Shown: positions 25,453 through 41,240, counted from the first letter of the stretch. The stretch: DNA of 53,759 nt from Mycolicibacterium malmesburyense (GCF_001050015.1 NZ_CVTB01000260.1:1-53759); one strand, 5' to 3'. A program made the numbers and translations. The notes: generated from the letters alone by a model not told the origin.

Positions 25453-26195
25453 TCGACGCACGGAGCCAACTGACCTTCGCGCCCTGGATCAAACGGTCCT
25501 CAGGGGAGTCGTCACACGGTGCGACCGTCGTCTTCCCGCACGCCGGCGGCGCAGCGGCGGCCTATCGGGGGTTCGCGTCGGCGCTGGCTCGCACCGGTGA
25601 CGACGCGTACGTGGTGCAGTACCCCCAGCGCGCGGACCGGCTGAGCCATCCCGCGCCACACACCGTGGAGGATCTGGCCGCCGACCTGTTCGCCGCGGGG
25701 GACTGGTCCGAGCTGGGCCCGCTGCGGCTGTTCGGCCACTGCATGGGCGCGGTGATCGCCTTCGAATTCGGCCGGGTGGCAGAACGAAACGGGGTTCCCG
25801 TTCGCCAGCTGTGGGTCTCGGCGAGCCAGGCGCCGTCGACCATCGCCACCTCACCGCGCCTGCCGACGGCCGAAGCGGAAGTCGTCGCCAACATGGTCGA
25901 CCTCGGTGGGACCGATCCCCGCCTGCTGGCCGACGAGGACTTCATCGAACTGCTCGTCCGCGCGGTCCGCGCCGACTACGAGGCGTTCAACCGCTATGCC
26001 TGTGGAGCCGACGTCCGCCTCGCCGCCGACATCCACACCATCGGTGGTCGCGAAGACCATCGGATCAGCCCAGACATGTTGCGCGGATGGGAAACCCACA
26101 CCGAGGGCGCCTTCACGCTCTCGTTGTTCGACGGCGGCCACTTCTACATCAACGACCACCTCGACGCCGTCGCGGAGTTGGTCAATGCCGGTTAG
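25449..26195 (+). CDS. mbtT: MbtT, stand-alone type II thioesterase
   Basis: Encodes 248 residues, alpha/beta hydrolase of the NRPS/PKS thioesterase family: VVFPHAGGAAAAYRGFA (about 25-41) oxyanion region, nucleophile elbow LFGHCMGAVIAFEFG, acid Asp203 in GGREDHRI and His231 in FDGGHFYI. The elbow has Cys98 where most type II thioesterases have Ser (GHSMG). Such enzymes remove stalled or wrong groups from carrier domains; here it may also stand in for the thioesterase domain missing from MbtB. mbtT was named for this gene in M. smegmatis (from memory). Start ATG 25449 is coupled to the small ORF; the 3' end overlaps mbtC by 11 bases. Confidence 0.88.
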   Translation: MIDARSQLTFAPWIKRSSGESSHGATVVFPHAGGAAAAYRGFASALARTGDDAYVVQYPQRADRLSHPAPHTVEDLAADLFAAGDWSELGPLRLFGHCMGAVIAFEFGRVAERNGVPVRQLWVSASQAPSTIATSPRLPTAEAEVVANMVDLGGTDPRLLADEDFIELLVRAVRADYEAFNRYACGADVRLAADIHTIGGREDHRISPDMLRGWETHTEGAFTLSLFDGGHFYINDHLDAVAELVNAG

Positions 26196-27513
26196 CGCGC
26201 CAGACGGCGTCGACGACCCGATCGTCATCGTGGGGATGGCGATCGAGGCGCCGGGAGGAGTCGACACCGCCGACGACTACTGGGACCTGCTGGTCAACGA
26301 ACGTGAGGGCCTGTGCCCGTTCCCGCGCGATCGCGGATGGTCGGTACGCGACGTCCTCGACGGCTCACAGCGCGACGGGTTCAAGCGCATCCACGACCTC
26401 GGTGGATTCCTGTGCAGTGCAGCCGAATTCGACTCGGAGTTCTTCGGGATCTCGCCACGGGAAGCCGTCGCGATGGACCCGCAGCAGCGGGTCGCGCTTC
26501 GCGTGGCGTGGCGGGCGCTGGAGAACAGCGGCATCAACCCCGACGACCTGTCGGGCCACGACGCCGGTTGCTATGTGGGCGCATCGGTGATGGGTTACGG
26601 GCCCGACCTGGCCGAATTCTCCAACCTCACCGGGCATTTGATGTCGGGCACCGCGCTCGGCGTGATCAGCGGGCGGATCGCCTACACCCTGGGCCTCGCC
26701 GGGCCCGCGCTGACCATCGACACCTCGTGCTCGTCGACGCTGACCGCGATCCACACCGCCGCGCAGTCCCTGCGGTCGCACGACTGCGACATCGCGCTGG
26801 CCGGAGGCGTCTGCGTGATGGGCTCGCCCGGCTTCTTCGTCGAATTCTCCAAACAGCACGCACTGTCCGACGACGGCCACTGCAGGCCCTACAGCGCACT
26901 GGCCAGCGGGACCGTATGGGCCGAGGGCGCCGCCATGTTCGTGCTGCAGCGCAGATCGCGAGCCCTGAGCGACGGACGTCAGATCCTCGCCGAACTTCGG
27001 GCCACCTGCCTCAACCAGGACGGCCGCTCCGTCGGCCTGACCGCACCGAGCGGCCGGGCGCAGTCGCGGTTGTTCGCCCGCGCACTCGCATCCAGCGGTC
27101 TGCGCCCGCAGGACATCGGGATGGTCGAGGGCCACGGCACCGGCACCCGGCTCGGCGACCGCACGGAACTGCTCTCGCTCGCCGGCACCTACGGCGCCAC
27201 CGAACCCGGCGGGGGTCCGCTGCTGGGCTCGGTCAAGTCGAACCTCGGCCACACCCAGGCCGCCGCCGGCGGGCTGGGCCTCGCCAAGGCGCTGGTCGCC
27301 GCCGAACACGGCGCAATCCCGGCCACCCTGCACACCGACCAGGCCAGCCGCGAAATCGACTGGGACAGCCAGGGATTACGCCTCGCGTCGAAGCTGACGC
27401 CCTGGCCGGCCGTCGACGGTGAGCGGTACGCGGCGGTCACCGCGTTCGGCATGAGCGGCACCAACGCCCACATCATCGTGTCGGTCCCGTCGACCCGCCC
27501 CGAGGCGGCGTGA
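26185..27513 (+). CDS. mbtC: MbtC, stand-alone ketosynthase
   Basis: Encodes 442 residues from ATG 26185 (MPVSAPDGVDDPIVIVGMA), close to the M. tuberculosis length. A single beta-ketoacyl synthase: FFGISPREAVAMDPQQR, active-site DTSCSSTL, GHGTGTRLGD (first catalytic His) and KSNLGHTQAAAG (second His). The usual EAHGTGT is EGHGTGT. It works with MbtD as a split PKS module that makes the beta-hydroxybutyrate unit of mycobactin. Overlaps mbtT at its start and mbtD at its stop. Confidence 0.94.
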   Translation: MPVSAPDGVDDPIVIVGMAIEAPGGVDTADDYWDLLVNEREGLCPFPRDRGWSVRDVLDGSQRDGFKRIHDLGGFLCSAAEFDSEFFGISPREAVAMDPQQRVALRVAWRALENSGINPDDLSGHDAGCYVGASVMGYGPDLAEFSNLTGHLMSGTALGVISGRIAYTLGLAGPALTIDTSCSSTLTAIHTAAQSLRSHDCDIALAGGVCVMGSPGFFVEFSKQHALSDDGHCRPYSALASGTVWAEGAAMFVLQRRSRALSDGRQILAELRATCLNQDGRSVGLTAPSGRAQSRLFARALASSGLRPQDIGMVEGHGTGTRLGDRTELLSLAGTYGATEPGGGPLLGSVKSNLGHTQAAAGGLGLAKALVAAEHGAIPATLHTDQASREIDWDSQGLRLASKLTPWPAVDGERYAAVTAFGMSGTNAHIIVSVPSTRPEAA

Positions 27514-30452
27514 TGTCCACCGGTTTCCCCGACGGCCGGGTTCCGGTCGTATTGAGCGCGCACGCCGAGGAACTCCTCGCCGCCGACGCCGAGGCAATCC
27601 TGCGCTATCTCGACCGAGAGCCGGACGTGCGGGCGGTCGCCGAGGTTCTGCTGCGCACCCGGCGGCTGCGCAGGCATCGCGCCGTGATCCGCGCCGCCGA
27701 CACCGCCGAACTCGCCGACGGGCTCCGCGCCGTCGCCGCCGGCGACACGCACCCGCTGGTGGCGCGGTCCTCGCAATCGACCGCGGCCCGAACGGCTTTC
27801 GTCTTCCCCGGCCAGGGCAACCAGTGGCCGTCCATGGGAGCAGACGCCTACCGGCGGTCCGCCGTGTACCGTACGCATGTCGACCGGTGCGCCGAGGCGT
27901 TCGTCGCGGCGGGGGAGCCGTCGCCGCTGCCGTATCTGACCGCCGAGACCGCCGACGGCGACTGGTCGCAGACGCAGATCCAGTCCGCGCAATTCACCCA
28001 CGCCGTCGCGCTGGCCCACATGTGGCGCTCGTGCGGCGTCGCGCCAGATCTCGCGGTCGGACACAGCCTCGGTGAGGTCGCCGCCGCCTACGTCGCCGGA
28101 CGCATCGCACTGGCCGACGCGGCCGCTGTGGTCATCGCCCGCGCCAAGGCCGTCGACCGCCTCTCGGGCGACTACGGCATGGCCGCACTCGGGGTTTCGC
28201 TCGCCGACGCCGAGCGGTTGATCGCGTCGACCCCCGGCTGGCTCGAGGTCTCCGCGGTCAACGCCGGGGCGTCGGTGGCGGTGTCGGGGGAGCGCACCGC
28301 GATCGGTGCGCTCGTCGCGGCCGCGACGGAACAGGGGATGTTCGCCCGCGAACTCGACGTGAACTATCCCGGCCACACCAGTGCGCTCGAACGGGTGCGC
28401 GTCGACCTGCTGGCGATGCTGCCGGACGCCGAGTTCTCCGACGCCCCGGTCGATTTCATCGGCTCCACGACCGCCGACGCCGTGCCCGTCGGCACCGACT
28501 TCACCTCCTACTGGTACGACAACCTGCGCAACACCGTGCGCTTCGACCGCGCCGTCGCGGCGGCGGGGCGCCACGGCGCGGCGGCGTACATCGAGATGTC
28601 GGCGCATCCGGCGCTGCTTTTCGCGCTGGGGGACCTGCTCTCCGACGACGAGCCGCTGGTCGTCGGATCCGGACATCGTGACCTCCCACTCGTCGACGCG
28701 GTCTCGGCCAACATCGCCACCGTGGCCGTCGCCGACCCCGGGTTCCGCTGGGCCGACCTCGTCGACGTCGCCGCTTCGCCCCGTCTGCATGGCTTTCCGA
28801 ACGCGCCCATGCGGGCGGTGCGGCTGTGGGCCGAACCGCAGCCGCTGGCTCCGGTGCACGGCCTCACCGTCGCGAGCGAAAAGTGGACGCTCACCGCCGC
28901 TCATTCGGACGCAGCGGTGCAGCGCGTCGCGGTCGTCGACCTCGCCGGCCCGCCCGGGCCACTCGCTGACCGGCTACGCGATGCGTTGCGCCGCAACGGT
29001 TCCGACGTCGTCGAGCCGGTCGAGGCCGAACTCGTCGTCGCGGTCGCACCCCTGCTGGACCATCCCGACGCCGAACGCGCGGCCCAGGAGATCGCCCAGC
29101 TCGCCGGCCGAGGCCTGCTCGACTACGTCGATGCCGCGGGACCGCACTGCCGCGCCGTATCCCTGGTGACGGTCGGCGGTGAGCACGTGCGCCCCGGGGA
29201 GCCGGTCGCGCTCCCCGCACAGGCCGCGCTGGCCGCGATGCACCGCAGCCTCGGCTACGAACGATCCGAACAGGCGTTCAGGCATGTCGACCTGCCGTCG
29301 TGGGAACCCGACGACGCCCTCGCCGGTGCGGCGGTGGCCGCACTGCTGTCCGGCGCCGATGAGGCGGCCGTGCGCGAGACCGGTTCGGGACCCGAGGTTT
29401 TCGTCCGCACGGTGGGGGAGTCGGTGGAGCCCGCACCGTCGTGGCTTTCGACGCCGGGCGCGTTCGACGACGTCGTGATCACCGGCGGCAACGGCGCGGT
29501 GGGGCTGCACTTCGCGCGCTACCTCGCCGCCCACGGGGCGCGCCGCCTCGTGCTGCTCAGCCGCACCGGCATCGACGAGGCGCTCCGGGCCGAACTCGCC
29601 GCCGTCGCACCGGGTCTCGACGTGATCGCGCCGCGGTGCGACATCACCTCCGCCGATCAGGTGGCCGCGACGGCCGATCGGTTCGCGGGCCCCGGCGCGT
29701 CGCTGCTCATCCATGCCGCGGGCGCGGCAGCCTTCGCCGATCGCGATGCGCTCACCCCGGAGGCGTTCACCGACGCGGCGGGCGCCAAGCTCGGGGGCCT
29801 GGCCAGGATGGCCGAGCTGTGGCCGATGCGTCGGGACGCCCGAATCCTGGTGTGTTCCTCGGTGTCGGGAGTGTGGGGCGGCCGCGGCCACGCCGCATAT
29901 TCGGCCGCGAACCGGATGCTCGACGTGATGGCGGGCCAACTGCGCGCCAAGGGTCAGCGCTGTGTGGCCGCCCGGTACGGGCTGTGGAGCGGCAGCGGCA
30001 TCGCGGACGCATCGGAGGTGACGAAGATCGAGCGGTCCGGGCTGCTGGCGATGTCGCCGGACGCCGCCGTCGAGGCCAGCCTGCGCGACCACGGCGACGA
30101 CCCGGTGTTGTTCAGCGCCGATCAGGCCCGGTTGCGGGTGTTCCTGCAGAGCCGAACCATTGAATCCGTCGAAACGGCGGGAACCACAATCGAATCCACC
30201 GGTGACACGACGGCGTTGGTGCGGGACGCGCTCGGTGCGGTGCTCAACCTCGAGGCGTCCTCGATCGACCTCGGTACCTCGCTGCTCGATCTCGGGGTCG
30301 ACTCGCTGCTGGCCCTGGACCTACGTAAACGGCTGCAGCGGACGACGGGTCAGAAGGTGGCGCTGGCCGTCCTGCTCGGCGGCATCACCGGCGGCGAACT
30401 CATCGCCGGCATCGACAGCACGAAACGAACAGAGAAGGTGAACAACGCGTGA
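27510..30452 (+). CDS. mbtD: MbtD, PKS module AT-KR-ACP
   Basis: Encodes 980 residues from GTG 27510 (4-base overlap with mbtC); ATG 27513 is an equally plausible start. Acyltransferase at about 90-380 (FVFPGQGNQWPSMG; GHSLGE with Ser186), ketoreductase at about 655-840 (GGNGAVG at 659, SGVWGGRGHAAYSAANRMLD with Tyr797) and acyl carrier (LGVDSLLALDL, Ser932). At the AT specificity position the sequence is NYPGHTSAL instead of HAFH (malonyl) or YASH (methylmalonyl), so the extender cannot be predicted. With MbtC it supplies the hydroxy-acyl linker between the two lysines. Stop overlaps mbtE (GTGA). Confidence 0.94.
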   Translation: MMSTGFPDGRVPVVLSAHAEELLAADAEAILRYLDREPDVRAVAEVLLRTRRLRRHRAVIRAADTAELADGLRAVAAGDTHPLVARSSQSTAARTAFVFPGQGNQWPSMGADAYRRSAVYRTHVDRCAEAFVAAGEPSPLPYLTAETADGDWSQTQIQSAQFTHAVALAHMWRSCGVAPDLAVGHSLGEVAAAYVAGRIALADAAAVVIARAKAVDRLSGDYGMAALGVSLADAERLIASTPGWLEVSAVNAGASVAVSGERTAIGALVAAATEQGMFARELDVNYPGHTSALERVRVDLLAMLPDAEFSDAPVDFIGSTTADAVPVGTDFTSYWYDNLRNTVRFDRAVAAAGRHGAAAYIEMSAHPALLFALGDLLSDDEPLVVGSGHRDLPLVDAVSANIATVAVADPGFRWADLVDVAASPRLHGFPNAPMRAVRLWAEPQPLAPVHGLTVASEKWTLTAAHSDAAVQRVAVVDLAGPPGPLADRLRDALRRNGSDVVEPVEAELVVAVAPLLDHPDAERAAQEIAQLAGRGLLDYVDAAGPHCRAVSLVTVGGEHVRPGEPVALPAQAALAAMHRSLGYERSEQAFRHVDLPSWEPDDALAGAAVAALLSGADEAAVRETGSGPEVFVRTVGESVEPAPSWLSTPGAFDDVVITGGNGAVGLHFARYLAAHGARRLVLLSRTGIDEALRAELAAVAPGLDVIAPRCDITSADQVAATADRFAGPGASLLIHAAGAAAFADRDALTPEAFTDAAGAKLGGLARMAELWPMRRDARILVCSSVSGVWGGRGHAAYSAANRMLDVMAGQLRAKGQRCVAARYGLWSGSGIADASEVTKIERSGLLAMSPDAAVEASLRDHGDDPVLFSADQARLRVFLQSRTIESVETAGTTIESTGDTTALVRDALGAVLNLEASSIDLGTSLLDLGVDSLLALDLRKRLQRTTGQKVALAVLLGGITGGELIAGIDSTKRTEKVNNA

Positions 30453-33400
30453 CAGACACGGTCGACATCCGCGGGCAGGTTCAGGACCGCCGGCTGGAGC
30501 TGCTGCGCCGCAAGCTCGCCGAGCGGGGACTGCGCGCGGAGGACACCTCGACCGACGAACAGGTCGGACTGTCCGACGGGCAGCGCCGCATGTGGTTCGT
30601 CCAAGCTGCCGACCCGACCGGCGCGATCCTCAACATCTGCCTGTCCTATCGGCTGACCGGCGATCTGGACGTGGCCCGGCTGCACGACGCGGTCGACGCG
30701 GTCGCCGCGCGCCACCCCGTGCTGCGCACCACCTACGGCGTCGACGACGACGGTGAACCACAACCGACCGTGCACGACGACCTGACTCCCGGTTGGACCG
30801 CGCACGATCTGACCGAGCTGTCCGACCACGCGCGCCGCCTCCGCCTCGAAGTGCTGGCCCAGCGTGAGTTCGGCGCCCCATTCGACCTGAGCGCCGATGC
30901 GCCGCTGAGGCTCACGGTCGTGCGCACCGCACCCGACGAACACGTCATGCTGCTCGTCGCCCACCACATCGCCTGGGACGACGGCTGCTGGCAGGTCTTC
31001 TTCGGCGACCTCACCCGCGCGTACGCCGGTGAGGCGTTGGGACCCGCGATCACACCGCCGTCACACGCGCTCGGCCCGGTGGACGAGGACCTGAACTACT
31101 GGCGCGACGTGCTCGCCGACCCGCCCGAGCCGCTCGAGCTGCCCGGCCCCAACGGTTCTGCGGTGCCGACCAACTGGCGATCGCAACGGCTGACGCAGCA
31201 GTTGCCGGAGGCGACGGTGGACAAGGTCGGCGAGCTGGCCAAGGAGGCCGGTGCGACGCCGTACATGGTGCTGCTGGCGGCCTTCGGGATGCTGCTGCAG
31301 CGCTACACCCACGCCGACGACTTCCTGGTGGCCACGCCGGTGCTCAACCGCACCGCCGACGTCGAGGACTCGATCGGCTACTACGGCAACACGGTGGCAC
31401 TGCGACTGCGCACCGGCGCCCATCAGAGCTTCCGCGACGTCCTCGCGCAGGCCCGCGACACCGCGGTCGGCGCTTTCGCGCATCAGCGTGTGAACCTGGA
31501 CCGGGTGGTGCGGGAACTGAATCCCGATCGCCGCCACGGCGTCGAGCGGATGACTCGGGTGACCTTCGGGGCCCGCGGCGCCGACGGGCAGGGTTTCAAT
31601 CCGCCCGGAATCACCTGCCGCCGAGCCGAACTGCGCGGTCACCTCACCCAGCTGCCGTTGGGTTTCATGGTCGAGTTCGACGCTCCCGGGATCGTGGTGG
31701 AGGCCGAATACCTCGTCGAGATCCTCGACGCGACGCTGGTCCGTCAGCTGCTCGAGCACTACGTGGTGCTGCTCGACGACGCCCTGGAGCGCCCCGACCT
31801 GCCCATCAGCGAGCTCGACCTGATGGGGCCCGAAGACGTCGAATGGTTGCGCCGGGTTTCGGCGGGGGAAGAGTTCGACACCGAACCGTCGACGATGACG
31901 GCACTGGTGGAGGCTCAGGCGGCGCGCACACCGGACGCGGTCGCGGTCGTCTACGAGGGCCGCAACTACACCTACCGGGAGCTCAACGAGTCGGCGAACC
32001 GGTTGGCGCACTGGCTGATCGAACGGGGCATCGGCACCGAGGACCGGGTGGCGGTGCTGCTCGACCGCTCGCCGGAACTCGTGATCACCGCGCTCGGCGT
32101 GATCAAGGCGGGCGCGGTGTACCAGCCCGTCGACCCCACCTACCCGGAGGACCGGCTGACGTTCATCCTGTCGGACTCCGATCCGAAACTGACCATCCGC
32201 GAACCGATCACGGACCTCGACGGGTTCGCCGCCACCAACCCCACCGACGCCGACCGCGTCCGCCCGCTGTACCCGGACAGCACCGCCTACCTGATCTACA
32301 CCTCGGGTTCGACCGGCCTGCCCAAGGGCGTTCCGGTGCCCCACCGGCCCGTCGCGGAGTACTTCGTCTGGTTCAAGGGCGACTACGGAATCGACGAGAA
32401 CGAGCGGCTGCTGCAGGTCGCGTCACCGAGCTTCGACGTCTCGATCGCCGAGATCTTCGGCATGCTCGCGTGCGGCGGCCGGCTGGTGATCCCGCGCCCC
32501 GACGGCCTGCGCGACGTCGGATACCTCACCGAGTTGCTGCACGACGAGGGCATCACCTCGATGCATTTCGTGCCCTCGCTGTTGGGCCTGTTCCTGTCGC
32601 TCCCCGGAGTCAACCAGTGGCGCACCCTGCAACGGGTGCCCATCGGCGGCGAGGCGCTGCCCGGCGAACTGGCCGACAAGTTCCACGCCACCTTCGACGC
32701 GCTGCTGCACAACTTCTACGGACCCACCGAGACGGTCATCAACGCCAGCCGGTACAAGGTCGAGGGCAAGCAGGGCACCCGGATCGTGCCCATCGGCAAG
32801 CCGAAGATCAACACCCAGATCCACCTGCTCGACGACGCCCTTCGCCCGGTGCCCGTCGGCGTGATCGGCGAGATCTACCTCGGCGGAACGCATGTCGCCC
32901 ACGGCTATCACGACCGACCGAGGCTGACCGCCGAGCGGTTCGTCGCCGATCCGTTCAACCCGGGCGGCCGGCTCTACCGGTCGGGCGATCTGGCCCGCCG
33001 CAACGCCGACGGCGACATCGAGTTCGTCGGCCGCGCCGACGAACAGGTCAAGATCCGCGGGTTCCGCATCGAACTCGGTGAGGTCGCCGCGGCCATCTCC
33101 GTCGACCCCAGCGTCGGTCAGGCGGTCGTGGTCGTGAGCGATCTGCCCGGCGTCGGCAAGAGCCTCGTCGGCTACGTCACGCCGGCCGGGAACATCGAAA
33201 CCGGGGACATCGACACCGTGGACGTCGAGCGGATCCGCAACCGGGTTGCCGCCGCGCTGCCCGAGTACATGACCCCCGCGGCCTACGTCGTGCTCGACGA
33301 GATCCCGATCACCGCGCACGGCAAGATCGACCGTGCGGCGCTGCCCGAACCCGACCTCGACTCCGGCGCCGCGTTCCGCGAGCCCGCCGATGGGACCGAA

Positions 33401-35544
33401 CGCCGGATAGCCGACCTGTTCGCCGAACTCCTCGAGCGCGACGGCATCGGCGCCGACGACTCGTTCTTCGATCTTGGCGGCCACTCGCTGCTGGCCACCA
33501 AACTCGTTGCCGGGGTGCGCAGTGCGTTCAACGTCGACATCGGGGTGCGCGAGGTCTTCGAACTGGGCACCGTGGCTGCGCTGGCGCAGCGGATCGATGC
33601 GTCGTCCACCGCGGGCCCCGCCCGGCCGAAGCTGGTTCCCGTTCCGCACGACGGGCCGCTACTCATGTCGGCCTCGCAGCTGCGGATGTGGTTCCAGTAC
33701 CGTATCGACGGCCCGAGCCCGGTCAACAACATCCCGTTCGCCGCGCGCATCAACGGACCCTGCGACACCGAGGCGTTCGTGCAGGCAGTGCGCGACGTCG
33801 TGGCCCGGCACGAGGTGCTGCGCACGACCTACCGCGAAATCGACGGTGCCCCATACCAGATCGTGAACGACGACCTCGAGGTTGCGGTGCGTCGCGCCCA
33901 CGGCGCCGGTGACGACTGGCTGGACACCGAACTCGGCAAGGAGCGCAGGCACGTCTTCGATCTCGAAGCCGACCCGCCCGTGCGCGCCGCGGTGCTGGCG
34001 ACGCCGGACGCGCACGTCGTGTCGCTGGTGGTCCACCACATCGCCGCCGACCACTGGTCGGCGATGGTGTTGTTCACCGATCTGCTGACGGCCTACCGCG
34101 CCCGGCGTGCGAGCGAGGCGCCGGGCTTCGCGCCGCTGCCGGTCCAGTACGCGGACTACGCGGCGTGGCAGGCGACGCTGCTCGGCGAGACCGAGGGACC
34201 GATCGCGTCGCAGCGCGAATACTGGCGCAAGCAGTTGGCCGGTATGCACGAAGATCCAGTCCTCACACCGGATTTCCCGCGCCCGCCGGTGCTGAGCGGG
34301 GAAGGCGACGCCGTCGAGTTCGGCATCGACGCCACCACCCGCGGCAAGCTCGCCGAGCTGAGCCAGGAGCTCGGCGTCACGGAGTTCATGCTGCTGCAGG
34401 CGGCCGTCGCGGTCGCGCTGCACAAGGCCGGTGAGCGCCCGGACGTTCCGCTGGGCACCCCGGTCGCGGGCCGCACCGAGTCCGAACTCGACCAGCTGGT
34501 CGGCTTCTTCATCAACATCGTGGTGCTGCGCAACGATCTGTCCGACAACCCGCCGTTGCGGGAGGTGCTTCGCCGCGCCCGCGACACCGCACTGGAGGCC
34601 TACGCCCACCAGGACCTGCCGTTCGATCAGGTGGTCGACGCGGTCAGCCCGGCGCGGTCGTTGTCGCGCAACCCGTTGTTCGGTGTCGTCGTGCACGTGC
34701 GTGAAGCGCTGCCCGCGGACCAGGTGATCGAGGCGCGCCCGGACGGCGACACCACGTTCACCGCGCTCGAGCCGCCGTTCGACGTCGCGCATGCCGACCT
34801 GTCGGTCAACTTCTTCGGCGCCGAGGACGGCTACCGCGGCCACGTCATCTACCGCACCGACCTGTACCGGCGCAGCACCGCAGAACGATTCGTCGGGTGG
34901 CTGAACCGCGTGCTGACCGCGTTCGCCGACGATCCCGGTCAACGGGTCCGCGACGTGCAGATCGCCGACCGCGAGGAGCGGCGCCGGGTGCAGCTGTTCG
35001 CCGCCGAGGCGTCGGCCAGTGTGCTCGACGACTGGCGCGATCCGGTCGCGATCGGCGTCGTCGGCGACGTGTACGAACACGTCGTCGACGAGACCGGGGC
35101 CGACCTGCGCGCGACGGGCAGGCGCGGACGGTGGACCGCCGAAGGGGTTTTGGAGTTCGTCGAGGCCGTCGAGCAGCGCAGAAGCTCGATGCCCGCCGGT
35201 CCGGCCGAACCCGTCCGCACCGAGACCGAACGCGTCCTGGCGGCCCTGCTCGCCGATGTCGTCAACGTGCCCGAGGTGAACCGCACCGACGACTTCTTCG
35301 AGTTGGGCGGCGATTCGATTCTCGCCGTGCAGCTCGCGGCACGCGCCCGCGACGCGGGCCTGGCGGTCACCGCGCGAATGGTGTTCGAACATCCCACGAT
35401 TCACGAGCTCGCTGCCAGGGTCGACGACGCCGCGGAGGCCGAGGCGCCCGACGTCCATCACGAGCCGATGGCGGCCTCCGGTCTGTCGGCCGACGAGCTG
35501 GCCGCTGTCACGTCGATGTGGTCGGCATCGCAAGAGGGCGCGCC

Positions 35545-35548
<4 letters not shown>
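30449..35548 (+). CDS. mbtE: MbtE, NRPS (C-A-PCP-C-PCP)
   Basis: Encodes 1699 residues from GTG 30449. First condensation domain at about 40-450 (HHIAWDD, His172-173), adenylation at about 465-960 ([11 protein letters not shown] at 617, [32 protein letters not shown]), carrier Ser1013 (LGGHSLL), second condensation domain at about 1050-1480 (HHIAADH, His1196-1197), a spacer, and a terminal carrier Ser1623 (LGGDSILAV). The A domain should activate lysine. The second C-PCP pair has no A domain and is suited to accept the MbtC/D hydroxyacyl unit. Length is near the remembered M. tuberculosis value. The stop overlaps mbtF as GTGA. Confidence 0.95.
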
Positions 35549-39926
<4,378 letters not shown>

Positions 39927-39930
<4 letters not shown>

Positions 39931-41231
39931 GCCGGACACTCGCGGTCGTGGGCGCGGGCGCCAAGGCCGTCGCCGTCGCCGCCAAGGCCGCCGAACTGCG
40001 CGACATGGGCATCGACGCGCCCGAGGTCGTCGCCGTCGAGAAGACGGGAGTGGCCGCCAACTGGCAGGCCGACGGCGGCTGGACCGACGGTCAGCACCGC
40101 CTCGGCACCAGCCCCGAGAAAGATGTCGCGTTCCCGTACCGCTCCGCGCTGGTGCCGCGCCGCAACGCCGAACTCGATGAGCGCATGACCCGGCACAGCT
40201 GGCAGCAGTACCTGATTTCGACGGGCCAGTTCGCCGAGTGGGTGGACCGCGGAAGGCCCGCGCCCACCCACCGCCGATGGAGCCAGTACCTGCGCTGGGT
40301 CGCGGGCAACGTCGAGATGAACGTGGTCAGGGGCGAGGTGCTAAGCATCTCGATCGACACGGCCGACACCGAATCCGGCGAGCCGCGCTGGGCACTGAAT
40401 ACCCCCGACCGCACCGTGGCCGCCGACGGCCTGATGATCACCGGCCCTGGTCAGCCCGAGCGGTCGATCCTGCCCGGTAATCCGCGGGTGCTGTCGATCG
40501 CGCAGTTCTGGCACCGCGCGGCGCAGTACGAGCTGATTCGCGCCGAACGCGTGGCCGTCATCGGTGGCGGTGAGACCGCGGCGTCGATGCTCAACGAGCT
40601 GTTCCGGCACCGGGTTTCGACGATCACCGTCATCTCGCCTCAGGTCACGCTGTTCACCCGCGGCGAAGGCTTCTTCGAGAACACGCTGTTCTCCGATCCC
40701 ACCGGCTGGACCAGCCTGACCATGCCCGAACGGCGCGACGCGTTGATGCGCACCGACCGCGGCGTGTTCTCCGCGCGCGTGCAGGAGGCGCTGCTCGCCG
40801 ACGACCGGATCCGCCACCTGCGGGGCCGGGTCGCGCACGCGGTCGCCCGCGACGGCCGGATCCGGTTGACGCTGAGCACCACGCAGGGCGGTGAGTCGCT
40901 CGAGACCGTGCACGGATTCGATCTGGTGATCGACGGCTCGGGTGCCGACGCGATGTGGTTCGTACCGCTGCTCGGCCAGGACGCCCTGGACCTGCTGGAG
41001 CTGGGCCTCGGCGGGCCGCTGAGTTCGGACGCGCTGCAGGAGGCGATCGGCGACGACCTCGCCGTCACCGGCGTGCGGCCGAAGCTGTTCCTGCCGGGCC
41101 TGGCGGGGCTGACGCAGGGACCGGGCTTTCCTAATCTGTCGTGTCTGGGCCTGCTGTCGGACCGCATCCTCGGCGCCGACCTGGGGGTCACCGCCGATTC
41201 GCCGCCACGCGAACGTCAATCCGTTCGCTGA
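39927..41231 (+). CDS. mbtG: MbtG, lysine N6-hydroxylase
   Basis: Encodes 434 residues; ATG 39927 overlaps the mbtF stop. Flavin-binding [15 protein letters not shown] at residues 6-20 (a variant GxGxx(K) motif), [16 protein letters not shown], then NADPH-binding [17 protein letters not shown] (about 208-224) and a C-terminal [12 protein letters not shown]. Class B flavin monooxygenase of the lysine/ornithine hydroxylase group; it makes the N-hydroxy groups used in the two hydroxamates. Last gene of the operon: in M. tuberculosis mbtH follows, but here the next gene is on the opposite strand and no MbtH-like frame is present. Confidence 0.94.
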
Positions 41232-41240
41232 CCATCCGGG

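Noticed and set aside
34897..35544. Long N-terminal extension of the mbtF frame through mbtE
   Set aside because: The extension is Arg/Gly-rich out-of-frame translation of conserved MbtE carrier sequence; GTG 35545 gives the expected MbtF length.
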